Shown: positions 1 to 7,347, numbered from the stretch's first letter. The stretch is DNA of 7,681 nt from Chloroflexota bacterium (GCA_024223125.1 JAAEOP010000522.1:1-7681); one strand, 5' to 3'. Made by a program: numbers and translations. The notes: a model not told the origin generated them from the sequence alone.

Positions 1-764
1 ACCTCGGCCGCCCGGTCAATGATGCCCCGAAAATCCACGTCCAGCTTCTCTCCACAATGGAAGTAGCTAAGCGACGATGTTCGACTTAAAAGCACCTTGA
101 TCAAGGCATCAAAAGGTGGGCCGTGCTTAACCCACCGCTTTCTATGCTTTAGACGGGTGGGTGTCAGAAAATTCAGGGTAATCTGATTAGCGGGGAGATT
201 AGCGGCCCGGTTGAAAATGGTTTTGCCGTCTACGGTGATATCAACCGTTCTGATCACCTCATCTTCAGCCCGATAAACAGGTTTTGAAACCCCGTTGTAC
301 GGTGCTACGGCATCAATAGTAGCCAAACGAAATTTAGCCCGTTTGCGGCCCAAGCCCTCTTGGCCTAACTCTCTGAAAACGGCAATAAAATAGGGCAAAT
401 AATTAATGCCCCGGCCAATTAATGTTAGCTCAAAGATCAATTGCTCACCGGGGATGATAAGCATTCGTTTGTCCGGCGGCGGCTCGATAACAAAAGGGCG
501 GGGGACAGCGCCAATATTTCGCAGCACCTCGGCATCGTCGGGGGGAGACGTTTCAAAAATATAGCCGTAAGGACAGCTATGGCCGGCCTGACATTTTTTA
601 TCACACGCTTTGGGCTGAACGCACACCAGCCGTTTGAAGGTATGGCCAAAGCCCCCGCGCAAGGCGCTGCCTTTGTAGGGGTGGATGTGTAAAGTGTCCA
701 GCAGGTCAAGGGTCAGCCGGTAGCGGGCCAGGGTAAAGTTGGAGGGGATTTTGTTATTTGTCAT
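1..764 (-). CDS. cas6: Cas6-family pre-crRNA processing endoribonuclease (3' end cut off by window)
   Basis: Predicted RAMP-fold endoribonuclease that cuts pre-crRNA within the repeats to supply crRNAs to the Csm complex. Reading leftward from ATG at 764-762, 254 codons are open with no stop, so the C-terminus lies outside the window. Visible signatures are an N-terminal LRGGFGH block (residues 35-41), a cysteine cluster C48, C54, C58, C64 with GHSCPYGYIFE (61-71), a PGE turn near residue 143, and a C-terminal block of the LSSLSYFHCGE type (LSRTSSLSYFHCGEKLDVDF), where Cas6 proteins of this type are well conserved. H41 is a candidate for the catalytic histidine, but I cannot place it by structure. 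The gene starts 10 bases after the csm5 stop and has no clear Shine-Dalgarno, so translation is probably coupled to csm5. The family call is firm. The exact cleavage residue and C-terminus are unknown. Confidence 0.88.
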   Translation of the reverse strand, partial: MTNNKIPSNFTLARYRLTLDLLDTLHIHPYKGSALRGGFGHTFKRLVCVQPKACDKKCQAGHSCPYGYIFETSPPDDAEVLRNIGAVPRPFVIEPPPDKRMLIIPGEQLIFELTLIGRGINYLPYFIAVFRELGQEGLGRKRAKFRLATIDAVAPYNGVSKPVYRAEDEVIRTVDITVDGKTIFNRAANLPANQITLNFLTPTRLKHRKRWVKHGPPFDALIKVLLSRTSSLSYFHCGEKLDVDFRGIIDRAAE

Positions 765-774
765 TGGCCAATGA

Positions 775-2085
775 TTAGGGCTGTTCCAGATAGTAGATAT
801 CTTTTTTTACTTTAGTGACAACCAGAGTGACGGTTTCCTGGTTAAGTTTTTTTAGCTGTTTGCGCGATATTTTCAAGTATCCTTGTTCACCGGCGGGCAA
901 TTCTACCTTAACCGTGCCTTTTGACCAGTCACCCACAATTTTGGCTTCTACTTCAGAGTGAATAGGATATTTGAGAGGTTCAGGTGGCGGTTCTGGTGGG
1001 GTTTCCTTTTGAACCGGTGAGGTAACTGTTGCTGACAGATCGGCAATGGCCGGGACGATATCTTTAACCTCAAGTGGTTTACCGTCCGGGGTGGTTATGC
1101 TTAATTCTACCCAGCCCAAAGGAAAGCCGTCATCGGTCAGGCGGCGAGACGTAGGCGATTTTTCATCGGCCAGACCATAGCTAACCGTTGTGGCCCCCTG
1201 CCCACTGCCCCAGCCTAACCGCAGCAAACAAGCATGGTTGGGCAGTGAGCGTGCATAATCAACCAAAGCTTGATAAGCGGCTGAGGTTTGAGGCAAAGCG
1301 GTGGTGTAAGCTTGCTCCCTGGCTAAATGCGTGCCGTAAAAATCACGACAAGCTGATATCACCTGGGCTGCCGTTATCCGGAAAGCGGTTGGGTGCAAAC
1401 GATAAAAGGTATCATCAAAATTAACTGCATGGGTTGAGATCGCTTCAGCCGCATCCGAGAGTTGGCCGGGGATGGTTTCTACCAACAAAGCCACATCTTT
1501 ATCCCACTGCCCGTGTCGCAAAGTGTTAATGGCTACGGCCCGTACTTTGTTTGAGCCGTTCAGGGTTTGGCCGTCGCCAAGCTTAAAGGCTCTAAAGGGG
1601 TCTTCTTGTACCCACTTAAACTCAAAACTATTTTGCTCAAGATAGCGGGCATCCCGACCTTGTTGGGGTTTGGCCATGGTATAGTACAGCAAGGCCGTGC
1701 GGATAGCCCCTTTAAGTGACGACCCCGGTAAGTAAGGCCGCTCGTTGGTCCGGCTACAGGCCCGCACCTCCGGGTGTCCTTCGCCCCGGCTCAAGCGGGT
1801 CCGGTACAATGTCTCTGCTGCCCCGGAGATGTCTGCTTGCCAACGGGCTACCTCTGCGGCGGTTTTTAGATGGTCGCTAACAAAATTGCGGGTAGCCGGA
1901 ATACTCTGGCCCACCATATCGACAAACGCTTCTTGCTGCTCACGGGGCAACTTCAGCATAAAGTCATCCAGGGTAAAGCGGTACATCCGCTCAGCCGTCA
2001 TCACATATTCAAAGGGTTCCAATTGCTCACCGCTGCCAATATGAATCGGGGTGAGGGGGGTTAGGTGAAAAAGGTATTCGGCCAC
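775..2085 (-). CDS. csm5: Type III-A RAMP protein Csm5 with extra C-terminal domain
   Basis: Csm5 caps the 3' end of the crRNA in the Csm complex and takes part in crRNA maturation. The 436-residue protein opens with a RAMP strand and THE turn (LTPIHIGSGE, 11-20). It has the family motif PGSSLKGAIRTAL (120-132) and a glycine-rich loop GWGSGQG (291-297). The core ends near residue 350. Then come a proline/glutamate-rich linker (about 357-371) and a beta-rich segment (about 375-436) that reads like a small OB/S1-type barrel. This tail is not part of the usual Csm5 core. The start codon is GTG (2085-2083), supported by AAGGAG 8 bases upstream (2094-2099). That GTG shares one base with the csm4 TAG stop (TAGTG), so translation is coupled. 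Family assignment rests on motifs and operon position. The function of the extra domain is inferred. Confidence 0.92.
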   Translation of the reverse strand: MAEYLFHLTPLTPIHIGSGEQLEPFEYVMTAERMYRFTLDDFMLKLPREQQEAFVDMVGQSIPATRNFVSDHLKTAAEVARWQADISGAAETLYRTRLSRGEGHPEVRACSRTNERPYLPGSSLKGAIRTALLYYTMAKPQQGRDARYLEQNSFEFKWVQEDPFRAFKLGDGQTLNGSNKVRAVAINTLRHGQWDKDVALLVETIPGQLSDAAEAISTHAVNFDDTFYRLHPTAFRITAAQVISACRDFYGTHLAREQAYTTALPQTSAAYQALVDYARSLPNHACLLRLGWGSGQGATTVSYGLADEKSPTSRRLTDDGFPLGWVELSITTPDGKPLEVKDIVPAIADLSATVTSPVQKETPPEPPPEPLKYPIHSEVEAKIVGDWSKGTVKVELPAGEQGYLKISRKQLKKLNQETVTLVVTKVKKDIYYLEQP

Positions 2086-3125
2086 TATTTCTTCTCCTTA
2101 ACTAAACATACTCCCAAAGGAAACCCATACCCATATTGAACAATGCCTTTTCGGGTCCAGTGCATATCTTCCACCAGTTGACCATACCACTCCCGCACAG
2201 CTTCACCGGCAGGCAAACGTGCTAAAGCGCCCGGGGCAAGCATCAGCAACGGCTTTTTCCAGGGGCCGTGTTCAAGACCGGGAATGGCATACTGTTCGGC
2301 CAGCTTGCCCCGCTTAACCCTGGTTTTATAACTGACCTTTAGCGGGTCGTTAATCGCAGGCACCCAGGCCGAGAGGGAAACAAAGCCATTGGGCTGATCG
2401 ACCTGAGGCAGTTCCCCGGCGGCCGGTTCAAGGTCTCGGACAATCTTAAAGGCCCCGGCCCCGGTTGATTTCCGTTTGCCAAAGCCATTACGCTCAATCC
2501 AATGCCACCATTTTTGCACATCAGTGGGAGACACTTGCTCCTCATCCAGTTTGTGCCACACATCAAAACGAGCGGGCGGCCAATCAGGACGGTCAACCGG
2601 GCGGCCATAAAAGGTCTCTTCGGCCACAAAAAGCCGTCCGTCACGACCACTGCCGGTTATCCGGTCAACGGCGGTGCGGGTTATGGCTTGAACTTTACGT
2701 TGCCGGCGGTAGTCGTAGAAATCGTCCTTTTCAAGCGCTTGTTGCAGCTTTTTTCTGGCGTTCTCTAAGTTACGACTTGATACTTTTGAGGCCAGGTCAT
2801 TCCAGTAGCTTAAAGGCAAATAGTCCAATTCTTGGCGTACTTTGCGTAATAAGTCGGCCACTGTCCGGTCAGCAATACTCTTAGTGGGATCAGGGGGCAG
2901 TTGTTCTAAAACCGGAACGGGTAAGGTGTTGGCCGGAAACCCGGCTGAGACCAGCAAAGGAGGCTCACCGCTGCGGTAATGGCCCAGAAATTTTTCCAGA
3001 GCGGCGTTTCCCTCTTGACCGGCCGTATACCGCAGCGCCCAAAGCAGATGTCCAAAGATGGTATCCGATTGCAACGGGGTGCGAAAAGCCGAATAAGGTT
3101 CTATGGTTAAACGGTATACGTTCAT
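2085..3125 (-). CDS. csm4: Type III-A RAMP protein Csm4
   Basis: Csm4 binds the 5' tag of the crRNA and docks the Csm3 filament onto Cas10. The 346-residue sequence shows the Csm4 N-terminal block SDTIFGHLLWALR (20-32). It also has the central GFGKRKSTGAGAF glycine loop (214-226), which is diagnostic for the family, and a C-terminal glycine motif QYGYGFPLG (330-338). The linker between the two RAMP halves (about 85-150) is rich in charged residues and probably helical. ATG at 3125-3123 lies 2 bases after the csm3 TAA. The preceding bases are A/T-rich without a Shine-Dalgarno, so initiation probably depends on ribosomes finishing csm3. The gene overlaps csm5 by one base. Length is in the ordinary range, and no truncation or frameshift is seen. 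Confidence 0.94.
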   Translation of the reverse strand: MNVYRLTIEPYSAFRTPLQSDTIFGHLLWALRYTAGQEGNAALEKFLGHYRSGEPPLLVSAGFPANTLPVPVLEQLPPDPTKSIADRTVADLLRKVRQELDYLPLSYWNDLASKVSSRNLENARKKLQQALEKDDFYDYRRQRKVQAITRTAVDRITGSGRDGRLFVAEETFYGRPVDRPDWPPARFDVWHKLDEEQVSPTDVQKWWHWIERNGFGKRKSTGAGAFKIVRDLEPAAGELPQVDQPNGFVSLSAWVPAINDPLKVSYKTRVKRGKLAEQYAIPGLEHGPWKKPLLMLAPGALARLPAGEAVREWYGQLVEDMHWTRKGIVQYGYGFPLGVCLVKEKK

Positions 3126-3127
3126 AA

Positions 3128-3940
3128 TTATAATTCAAGTTTCAGCAAATCTTCAAGAGAGCCATTTTCCAACAGCAATTCGCCGGCCAGGTTGGTCAAC
3201 GTCAGTTGATCAAAGGCCACTTTGCCATAGCCCCGGCTGCCGGAACCGCCCAACGTATCAACCACCACCAGTTGTAAGCCCTCAGCAACGTGTTTAAACA
3301 AACTCCAATCAATTGTACCATCATCGCCGGTATCAAAGATGCGGTAGCCTATTTCAAAGGTAAACTCCACCCCGGCGGGAACACGTTCCATGGTGCGGGG
3401 ATTAGCCATAGCGGTGATGCGGTTAATGGTGTTCTCATGCTTAATCTCGGTGACAGGGTCCCCCTTGGCCAATCGCTTTTCAATCTTTTTCTGCCAGCCA
3501 TCTTCGCCTTTTGTCAGATAAGCATCACGCACAATAAGCCGGCCCGGCCCCAGGCTCCCTTCCCCGGCACTAGAGCCAAACAGGCGGCAAATCAGGCATT
3601 TATCTTTGTCGCAGCCATGGCCATCGGGTTTGTGAACATCGCCATAGTTACGGTTTTTGAATGGCTTGTTGTTTTTGCCTTTTTTTACCTGCCCATTCTT
3701 ATCAAGCTCATAGGGTTGGGCATCAATTTTATCGTGACGCAGTTCCAGCAAAGAACGCATCTTTCCTTTAAGCGACGAGCCGGGGACATAAGGCAATCCA
3801 TCTAAAGGATGTTTGATGATCGGGTTATCCATGCCGCCAATCTCAATAACATCAGTCGAGGTGCCAATACGCAATCCGGTTACACAGCGCAGGGTCCCTT
3901 TCAGAGTCAGGTAATCTTTTAAAGCTAATTTATCACTCAT
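3128..3940 (-). CDS. csm3: Type III-A backbone RAMP protein Csm3, target-RNA ribonuclease subunit
   Basis: Csm3 forms the repeated backbone of the complex and cuts bound target RNA at 6-nt steps. In this 270-residue protein the loop IGGMDNP puts an aspartate at D38, matching the catalytic Asp (about position 33) of characterised Csm3 proteins, so RNA cleavage should be intact. Other signatures are PGSSLKGKMRSLLE (53-66), the ENTINRITAMANPRTMERVPAG block (169-190) and the glycine-rich GGSGSRGYGKV (231-241). H108, C110, C115 and C118 (HGC...CLIC) form the zinc site known from Csm3/Cmr4 relatives. A lysine/asparagine-rich insert (about 80-100) precedes it. The ATG overlaps the csm2 stop as ATGA (3937-3940), with GGGGAG 8 bases upstream. 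Very confident. Confidence 0.96.
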   Translation of the reverse strand: MSDKLALKDYLTLKGTLRCVTGLRIGTSTDVIEIGGMDNPIIKHPLDGLPYVPGSSLKGKMRSLLELRHDKIDAQPYELDKNGQVKKGKNNKPFKNRNYGDVHKPDGHGCDKDKCLICRLFGSSAGEGSLGPGRLIVRDAYLTKGEDGWQKKIEKRLAKGDPVTEIKHENTINRITAMANPRTMERVPAGVEFTFEIGYRIFDTGDDGTIDWSLFKHVAEGLQLVVVDTLGGSGSRGYGKVAFDQLTLTNLAGELLLENGSLEDLLKLEL

Positions 3941-4371
3941 GCTATTCGCTCCCCACCGGCTCCATAGTAAAAGCCGACTGTACTTTCAAAGAATTTTAGA
4001 AAGGCTTCAAAGTCTTCTTTCTCATTAATGGCCTCCACGCAGGTATGGATGTAGTCACGAAACTCGCGAGAGACCCGGCCTCCGCTGCGTTTGCCTTGAA
4101 TATAACTGGCTTTGGATTTAAGCATTTTGATCAGATAAAAGTACCGGTCAAAACCATCTTTACCAACGTCTTCAATCTTACGTTCCAGAGATTTGACATC
4201 GGCATAAAAGGCCCGTAATTGGTTGCTCGAGACCTGCAAATTTCGATCCCGGCTGGCAAATAATTCACCATAACTTCGGGCGTGTTTAGCCATCAGATCA
4301 GCCCGAATCACTTCTTTGCCATTGCGGGTTTCAAAGTAGCCTTGTTTAAGAAAATTTTTATCAACTGTCAT
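3937..4371 (-). CDS. csm2: Type III-A small subunit Csm2
   Basis: Csm2 is the small all-helical subunit that lines the inner filament of the Csm complex and contacts crRNA-target duplex. The 144-residue sequence has the family blocks SSNQLRAFYADVK (48-60) and IKMLKSKASY (81-90). It ends in FLKFFESTVGFYYG (124-137). It is lysine/arginine-rich, as expected for a nucleic-acid-binding subunit. The ATG at 4371-4369 lies inside the 3' end of cas10, an 11-base overlap. It is preceded by AAGGAG (4380-4385) with 8-base spacing, a strong start. The gene overlaps csm3 by 4 bases. Length and motifs are typical, and nothing odd is seen. Confidence 0.94.
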   Translation of the reverse strand: MTVDKNFLKQGYFETRNGKEVIRADLMAKHARSYGELFASRDRNLQVSSNQLRAFYADVKSLERKIEDVGKDGFDRYFYLIKMLKSKASYIQGKRSGGRVSREFRDYIHTCVEAINEKEDFEAFLKFFESTVGFYYGAGGERIA

Positions 4372-7117
4372 TATCTAAACTCCTTTCTCTATTTCGATAT
4401 AGGGCATAAGTGATGGGCATTCTCATACCGGCCATCAATTTACGATGCTGAAGCTGGGTTAATTCCATTAGATTTTTTTCGACATCTTGGGCGACGGCCC
4501 CGCTTTTAATGATATTTCGGCCCAAATCGTAGGCCAAATGCGCCAGATAAAGCATATCACCGGCTTTAATCTGGGCGTTCCGTTCCCAGGCGTAGGCCAT
4601 TTCAGCATAGTGCAGTAACCGGTGAATAAAGGCCCGGGAAATGGGATAGTGTCGATGGGCCTCTTTTTCGAGCCGGTAGTGACTTAATTGGTCATCAAGA
4701 CGTTTAGCCCAAATCCATAAGTCATCAACTAACAAACTGGCGTGTTTTTCCTGTTCTTTCAATTGTTCTGCCAGGGTTGCACTCAAATCCTCGTAAGGCG
4801 GTAATTTGTGCCAACGCGCTATCACCCCAAACATGTTAAAGCGATGGCGCCCGGCGCTTTTGGCCTTGGTTAATAACTCCCCGGTCACCTTAGCCGAGGT
4901 TGCCAGGGGGAATTTAGGTTTGGTCACGGTCAAGGCCGCCGAGAGGGTGATATTGGGGTTGTGACCCACATAACGAGCAAATTCTTCCGCCAGATGACGG
5001 GCAAAGTCAATCAGTACGTCCCACGGACCAACCAGGCACAAATCATCTCCGCCGGTATACACCGTATAAATTTTATTATAGGGTGGCTTTAACAACGCTT
5101 CATGCACCCACCCGCTAAAGAAAAGGTCAATCATCCGGCTAAGGGTGGCCAACCGGGATAGGCTTCGGGCCGAACGCTGAACGTTACCATTTTCTTGGGC
5201 CGAGTCATACGCTTCAAAGCTCTCGCTAAAGAGCAGGCGCAGATGATCAACATCGGCCCGCAAGATACCCAACAGTTGGGCTCCCATCACCTTCTTTTTA
5301 TCAGGTTCTTCTGCTGAGGAGAAGGCCGGTTTTTCGGCTGAGGCCGCTGATAAACACCCAAAGTTTTGCAAGATGGGATAATCTCTGCTTGTCACATGAC
5401 TCTGATTCGGGCGAACCAAAATGCCACAAGCATCATTGTCATCATAGCGGACATACACACAGCCTCGCTCAGAGGTACAGAACGTTTTGAGGGCTTCAAA
5501 GTTGTCAAACCGGGGCACATAATTGGCAAAGTGTCGTACCAAAGGGGGACTATCCGGCTGGGGTGTCTCATAACCAAACCCATCAAGCTGGTAGGGTTGC
5601 TCTCTAGTCTTGAGCTTTTTTTGCAGCTCATCTAAAGCTGATAACAGCACCACATGCCGGCGTGTTTCACCCTCAAAAAATGTCAGCCGGCGCTGCTTTA
5701 ACCAGCCCGTCTCTTTTTCTTCCAAAGGTGTGTCTCGCCAATAGGCGATATACCGTGCCCCAACAATTCGCTCTGATAGCTGACGATCAGCATAACAACG
5801 GTTACACAAGCGATTATCAATATCTTCCTCATTCGCATCCGCCCGGGCCGGTAAGCGTTCACAGCTAGGGCAAGTACCATGCTCGTAATTCTGGTCAGGA
5901 AAAGCCCATTTAAAGGCTGCCGGCTGCCATTTGCCCTCTGCTTGAAGGGTTGTTTCCAAACGTTGTTCTTTGCCGGCTTCAACTTGCCGGTCTAAATCTC
6001 CCAGAGCCTGGCATATATTACGGCCTTGATTATCCGGGGTAAGGGTCAGTTCATCTCCACTGATTTCTTTTGTCCCAAAAACAAAGGCCAAATCACCTTG
6101 AAACTTTTGCCACAACCAGGTATTGATTTCTTTTTTGATTTGCGTCAATTTGTTTTGAACCGTTGGTAAATTGGGGGCCAGAAGTACAAATTGTCCACCG
6201 CCGGAAAAAATTGTGGCGGCCACAGGTAATTTATAATCGTCAACTAATTCATCACGCAAGCGATGGGCGACGACTTCGGTTAGGGCTGTAATATAAAAGG
6301 ATCGCGCTCGCAGTCGTTTGGCTACCCCACCCGGCCCCACATTGGCCACGCTATAAATATAATCCTGTACACCCGAAACATCACCCTTGATGAGTAAAAA
6401 TTGGGAGGAGTCTGGTCCGACACCATTGATATGCCCCAGGTAGAGGGCCGCAGCAATAGCACAACTGGTGCGGCTATGGTCAAAAAGGGAGACATCGTAG
6501 GGGTCTCGACCAAAGTCGCTGGGGATGGCCCAGGCGTAACGTTCTAATAGACTATAAATCCAGGTTTCAAGGGCCGTCCAATCCTCTGCATTCTCCAGCG
6601 CATAGCGAAAAGCCTGACCAAATTCTGTTTGGACGGCGGCGTAAGTTTCAGAGCTGAATTTTTTAAGGTCAGCTTGTGGAAAAGCATGAGCGGGGGATAG
6701 CGGCTGAGGTTGATAATAAAGCTCTTCATTTTTCAGAGGCCGTCCCAGATAACGATGTCTAAAAATTGGCTTTAGGGCCAGTTCAGAGGTGGCCAAGTGC
6801 GTATAAACATGCTCCAAATCCTGCTCTCCCGCTGAGTAGCCATTCGCTTTACGAAGTATATCCAACACCTCAGCGGCAGCATGTCCTGCCTCGGGTTTAT
6901 GATGATGGTGCTGGACTAAATTACACAACAAATCAAAATCTATATCATGTGTAAAATTTTCTACTTGTAGTAGATTACGCTGTTGTTGTAAGAATTCTAT
7001 CGCATAAAACGAGTGTTTCTTATCGGCCTCTGGTTCAGACTTGATAAGCAGTTTTCCAATATCGTGCAAAAGCGTAGCCAGGATTAAAGTGCGGTATTGT
7101 TGTTGCGTTTTTGTCAT
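4361..7117 (-). CDS. cas10: Type III-A large subunit Cas10/Csm1 (HD, cyclase palm with GGDD)
   Basis: Cas10 is the signalling subunit. On target RNA binding, its palm domains make cyclic oligoadenylates and, in many systems, its HD domain cuts ssDNA. The protein is 918 residues. Order of domains: HD (about 1-125; H18-D19 in LLHDIGK, histidine run 70-73); palm 1 (about 240-345; KGDVSGVQDYIY 244-255, KRLRARSFYI 267-276, degenerate SGGGQF 305-310); zinc module (C416/C419 and C438/C441); palm 2 (about 615-770; RADVD 620-624, GGDD 689-692); helical C-terminal domain (about 785-905). The GGDD site is intact. The last HD aspartate seems replaced by T106. ATG at 7117-7115 has AAGGAG (7124-7129) 6 bases upstream. 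It is the first gene of the operon and overlaps csm2 by 11 bases. Confidence 0.97.
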   Translation of the reverse strand: MTKTQQQYRTLILATLLHDIGKLLIKSEPEADKKHSFYAIEFLQQQRNLLQVENFTHDIDFDLLCNLVQHHHHKPEAGHAAAEVLDILRKANGYSAGEQDLEHVYTHLATSELALKPIFRHRYLGRPLKNEELYYQPQPLSPAHAFPQADLKKFSSETYAAVQTEFGQAFRYALENAEDWTALETWIYSLLERYAWAIPSDFGRDPYDVSLFDHSRTSCAIAAALYLGHINGVGPDSSQFLLIKGDVSGVQDYIYSVANVGPGGVAKRLRARSFYITALTEVVAHRLRDELVDDYKLPVAATIFSGGGQFVLLAPNLPTVQNKLTQIKKEINTWLWQKFQGDLAFVFGTKEISGDELTLTPDNQGRNICQALGDLDRQVEAGKEQRLETTLQAEGKWQPAAFKWAFPDQNYEHGTCPSCERLPARADANEEDIDNRLCNRCYADRQLSERIVGARYIAYWRDTPLEEKETGWLKQRRLTFFEGETRRHVVLLSALDELQKKLKTREQPYQLDGFGYETPQPDSPPLVRHFANYVPRFDNFEALKTFCTSERGCVYVRYDDNDACGILVRPNQSHVTSRDYPILQNFGCLSAASAEKPAFSSAEEPDKKKVMGAQLLGILRADVDHLRLLFSESFEAYDSAQENGNVQRSARSLSRLATLSRMIDLFFSGWVHEALLKPPYNKIYTVYTGGDDLCLVGPWDVLIDFARHLAEEFARYVGHNPNITLSAALTVTKPKFPLATSAKVTGELLTKAKSAGRHRFNMFGVIARWHKLPPYEDLSATLAEQLKEQEKHASLLVDDLWIWAKRLDDQLSHYRLEKEAHRHYPISRAFIHRLLHYAEMAYAWERNAQIKAGDMLYLAHLAYDLGRNIIKSGAVAQDVEKNLMELTQLQHRKLMAGMRMPITYALYRNRERSLDNDS

Positions 7118-7123
7118 CCAAAT

Positions 7124-7129
7124 CTCCTT
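7124..7129 (-). promoter_or_regulatory. Ribosome binding site of cas10
   Basis: AAGGAG on the minus strand, 6 bases before the ATG at 7117. It fixes the cas10 start and marks the first strong translation entry point of the operon. csm2 (4380-4385), csm3 (3949-3954) and csm5 (2094-2099) also have good sites. csm4 and cas6 do not. Confidence 0.85.
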
Positions 7130-7167
7130 ATTATTTTGTTTGCCTTAATTTAGGCCAACAAAACACA

Positions 7168-7196
7168 AACCCGCCGATACTTGACACCGGCGGGTT
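7168..7196 (-). terminator. Terminator-like hairpin just upstream of cas10
   Basis: Perfect 9-bp G/C-rich stem: arms at 7168-7176 and 7188-7196 with an 11-base loop. Read on the minus strand, the stem is followed by TTTGTGTTTTGTT-like sequence, so it could be a weak intrinsic terminator or pausing hairpin in the cas10 leader about 50 bases before the start codon. The plus-strand TTGACA (7181-7186) lies in its loop, so it could instead mark a promoter region. A short alternative stem (GTTGAA 7194-7199 with TTCAAC 7210-7215) overlaps it and could not form at the same time. Confidence 0.4.
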
Positions 7197-7209
7197 GAAT
7201 AAATACACT
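7181..7209 (+). promoter_or_regulatory. Putative sigma70-type promoter for a plus-strand small RNA
   Basis: TTGACA at 7181-7186 (consensus -35), a 17-base spacer, and TACACT at 7204-7209 (4 of 6 matches to TATAAT). Transcription would start near 7216, immediately before two hairpins and a T7 tract. The precise fit of promoter, RNA and terminator raises confidence above that of an isolated promoter match. The promoter faces away from cas10 and against the cas operon leader. Confidence 0.45.
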
Positions 7210-7215
7210 TTCAAC

Positions 7216-7278
7216 TACCAGGGTGTCCTACTCACCTTGGTTAAAGCCTCGGGCCGGACAGAGCCGCGAGGTTTTTTT
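7216..7278 (+). ncRNA. Candidate ~62-nt antisense RNA against the cas10 leader
   Basis: A predicted two-hairpin RNA with its own promoter (7181-7209) and intrinsic terminator. Hairpin 1 has arms 7217-7225 and 7233-7241 and a 7-base loop, TCCTACT. All nine pairs form on the plus strand thanks to one G-U pair (G7221 with U7237), whereas the minus-strand copy has an A-C mismatch there. Hairpin 2 is the terminator at 7247-7271. No open reading frame fits. Because the cas10 leader is transcribed through this segment in the other direction, the RNA would be fully complementary to it. No known RNA family is recognised. It could be chance, since promoter and hairpins are only sequence predictions. 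Confidence 0.4.
7247..7278 (+). terminator. Rho-independent terminator, plus strand
   Basis: Stem CCTCGGGC (7247-7254) with GCC (7263-7265) plus CGAGG (7267-7271), one bulged G at 7266 and loop 7255-7262, followed directly by seven T (7272-7278). An A-tract before the stem (7243-7245) can pair with the T-run. This is a textbook layout on the plus strand. No plus-strand gene precedes it, so it most likely ends a short RNA. Confidence 0.7.
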
Positions 7279-7290
7279 GTTATTTGGGCC

Positions 7291-7347
7291 TTAAAAACAA
7301 AACAGGCCACAACAACCAGGTTAACCCCCTGCGTTTGTTGTGGCCTG
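7291..7347 (-). terminator. Strong intrinsic terminator / attenuator in the cas10 leader, minus strand
   Basis: Perfect 13-bp stem: arms 7303-7315 and 7335-7347. The 19-base loop contains a further short CAGG/CCTG pairing. On the minus strand it is followed by TTTTGTTTTTAA (7302-7291). The other strand has no T-tract after the stem, so direction is clear. It lies about 77 to 133 bases downstream of the minus-strand promoter at 7431-7459 and 185 bases before cas10. It would either end a ~130-nt RNA or attenuate the cas operon. It could alternatively be the terminator of a gene lying to the right of the window. Confidence 0.75.

Noticed and set aside
441..692. Open frames on the plus strand opposite the cas genes (also 2465-2884 and 3290-3805)
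   Set aside because: They are antisense to clearly conserved Cas proteins and show no family motifs.
762..773. Perfect 12-base palindrome CATTGGCCAATG over the cas6 start codon
   Set aside because: It lies inside an operon and has no loop or spacing typical of an operator. Probably chance, though it could slightly affect cas6 initiation.
7216..7280. Known riboswitch (c-di-GMP, TPP, cobalamin, fluoride or similar)
   Set aside because: AAAGCCTC next to GGCC recalls part of the c-di-GMP-I class, but the other conserved blocks are missing. No family consensus could be matched by eye.
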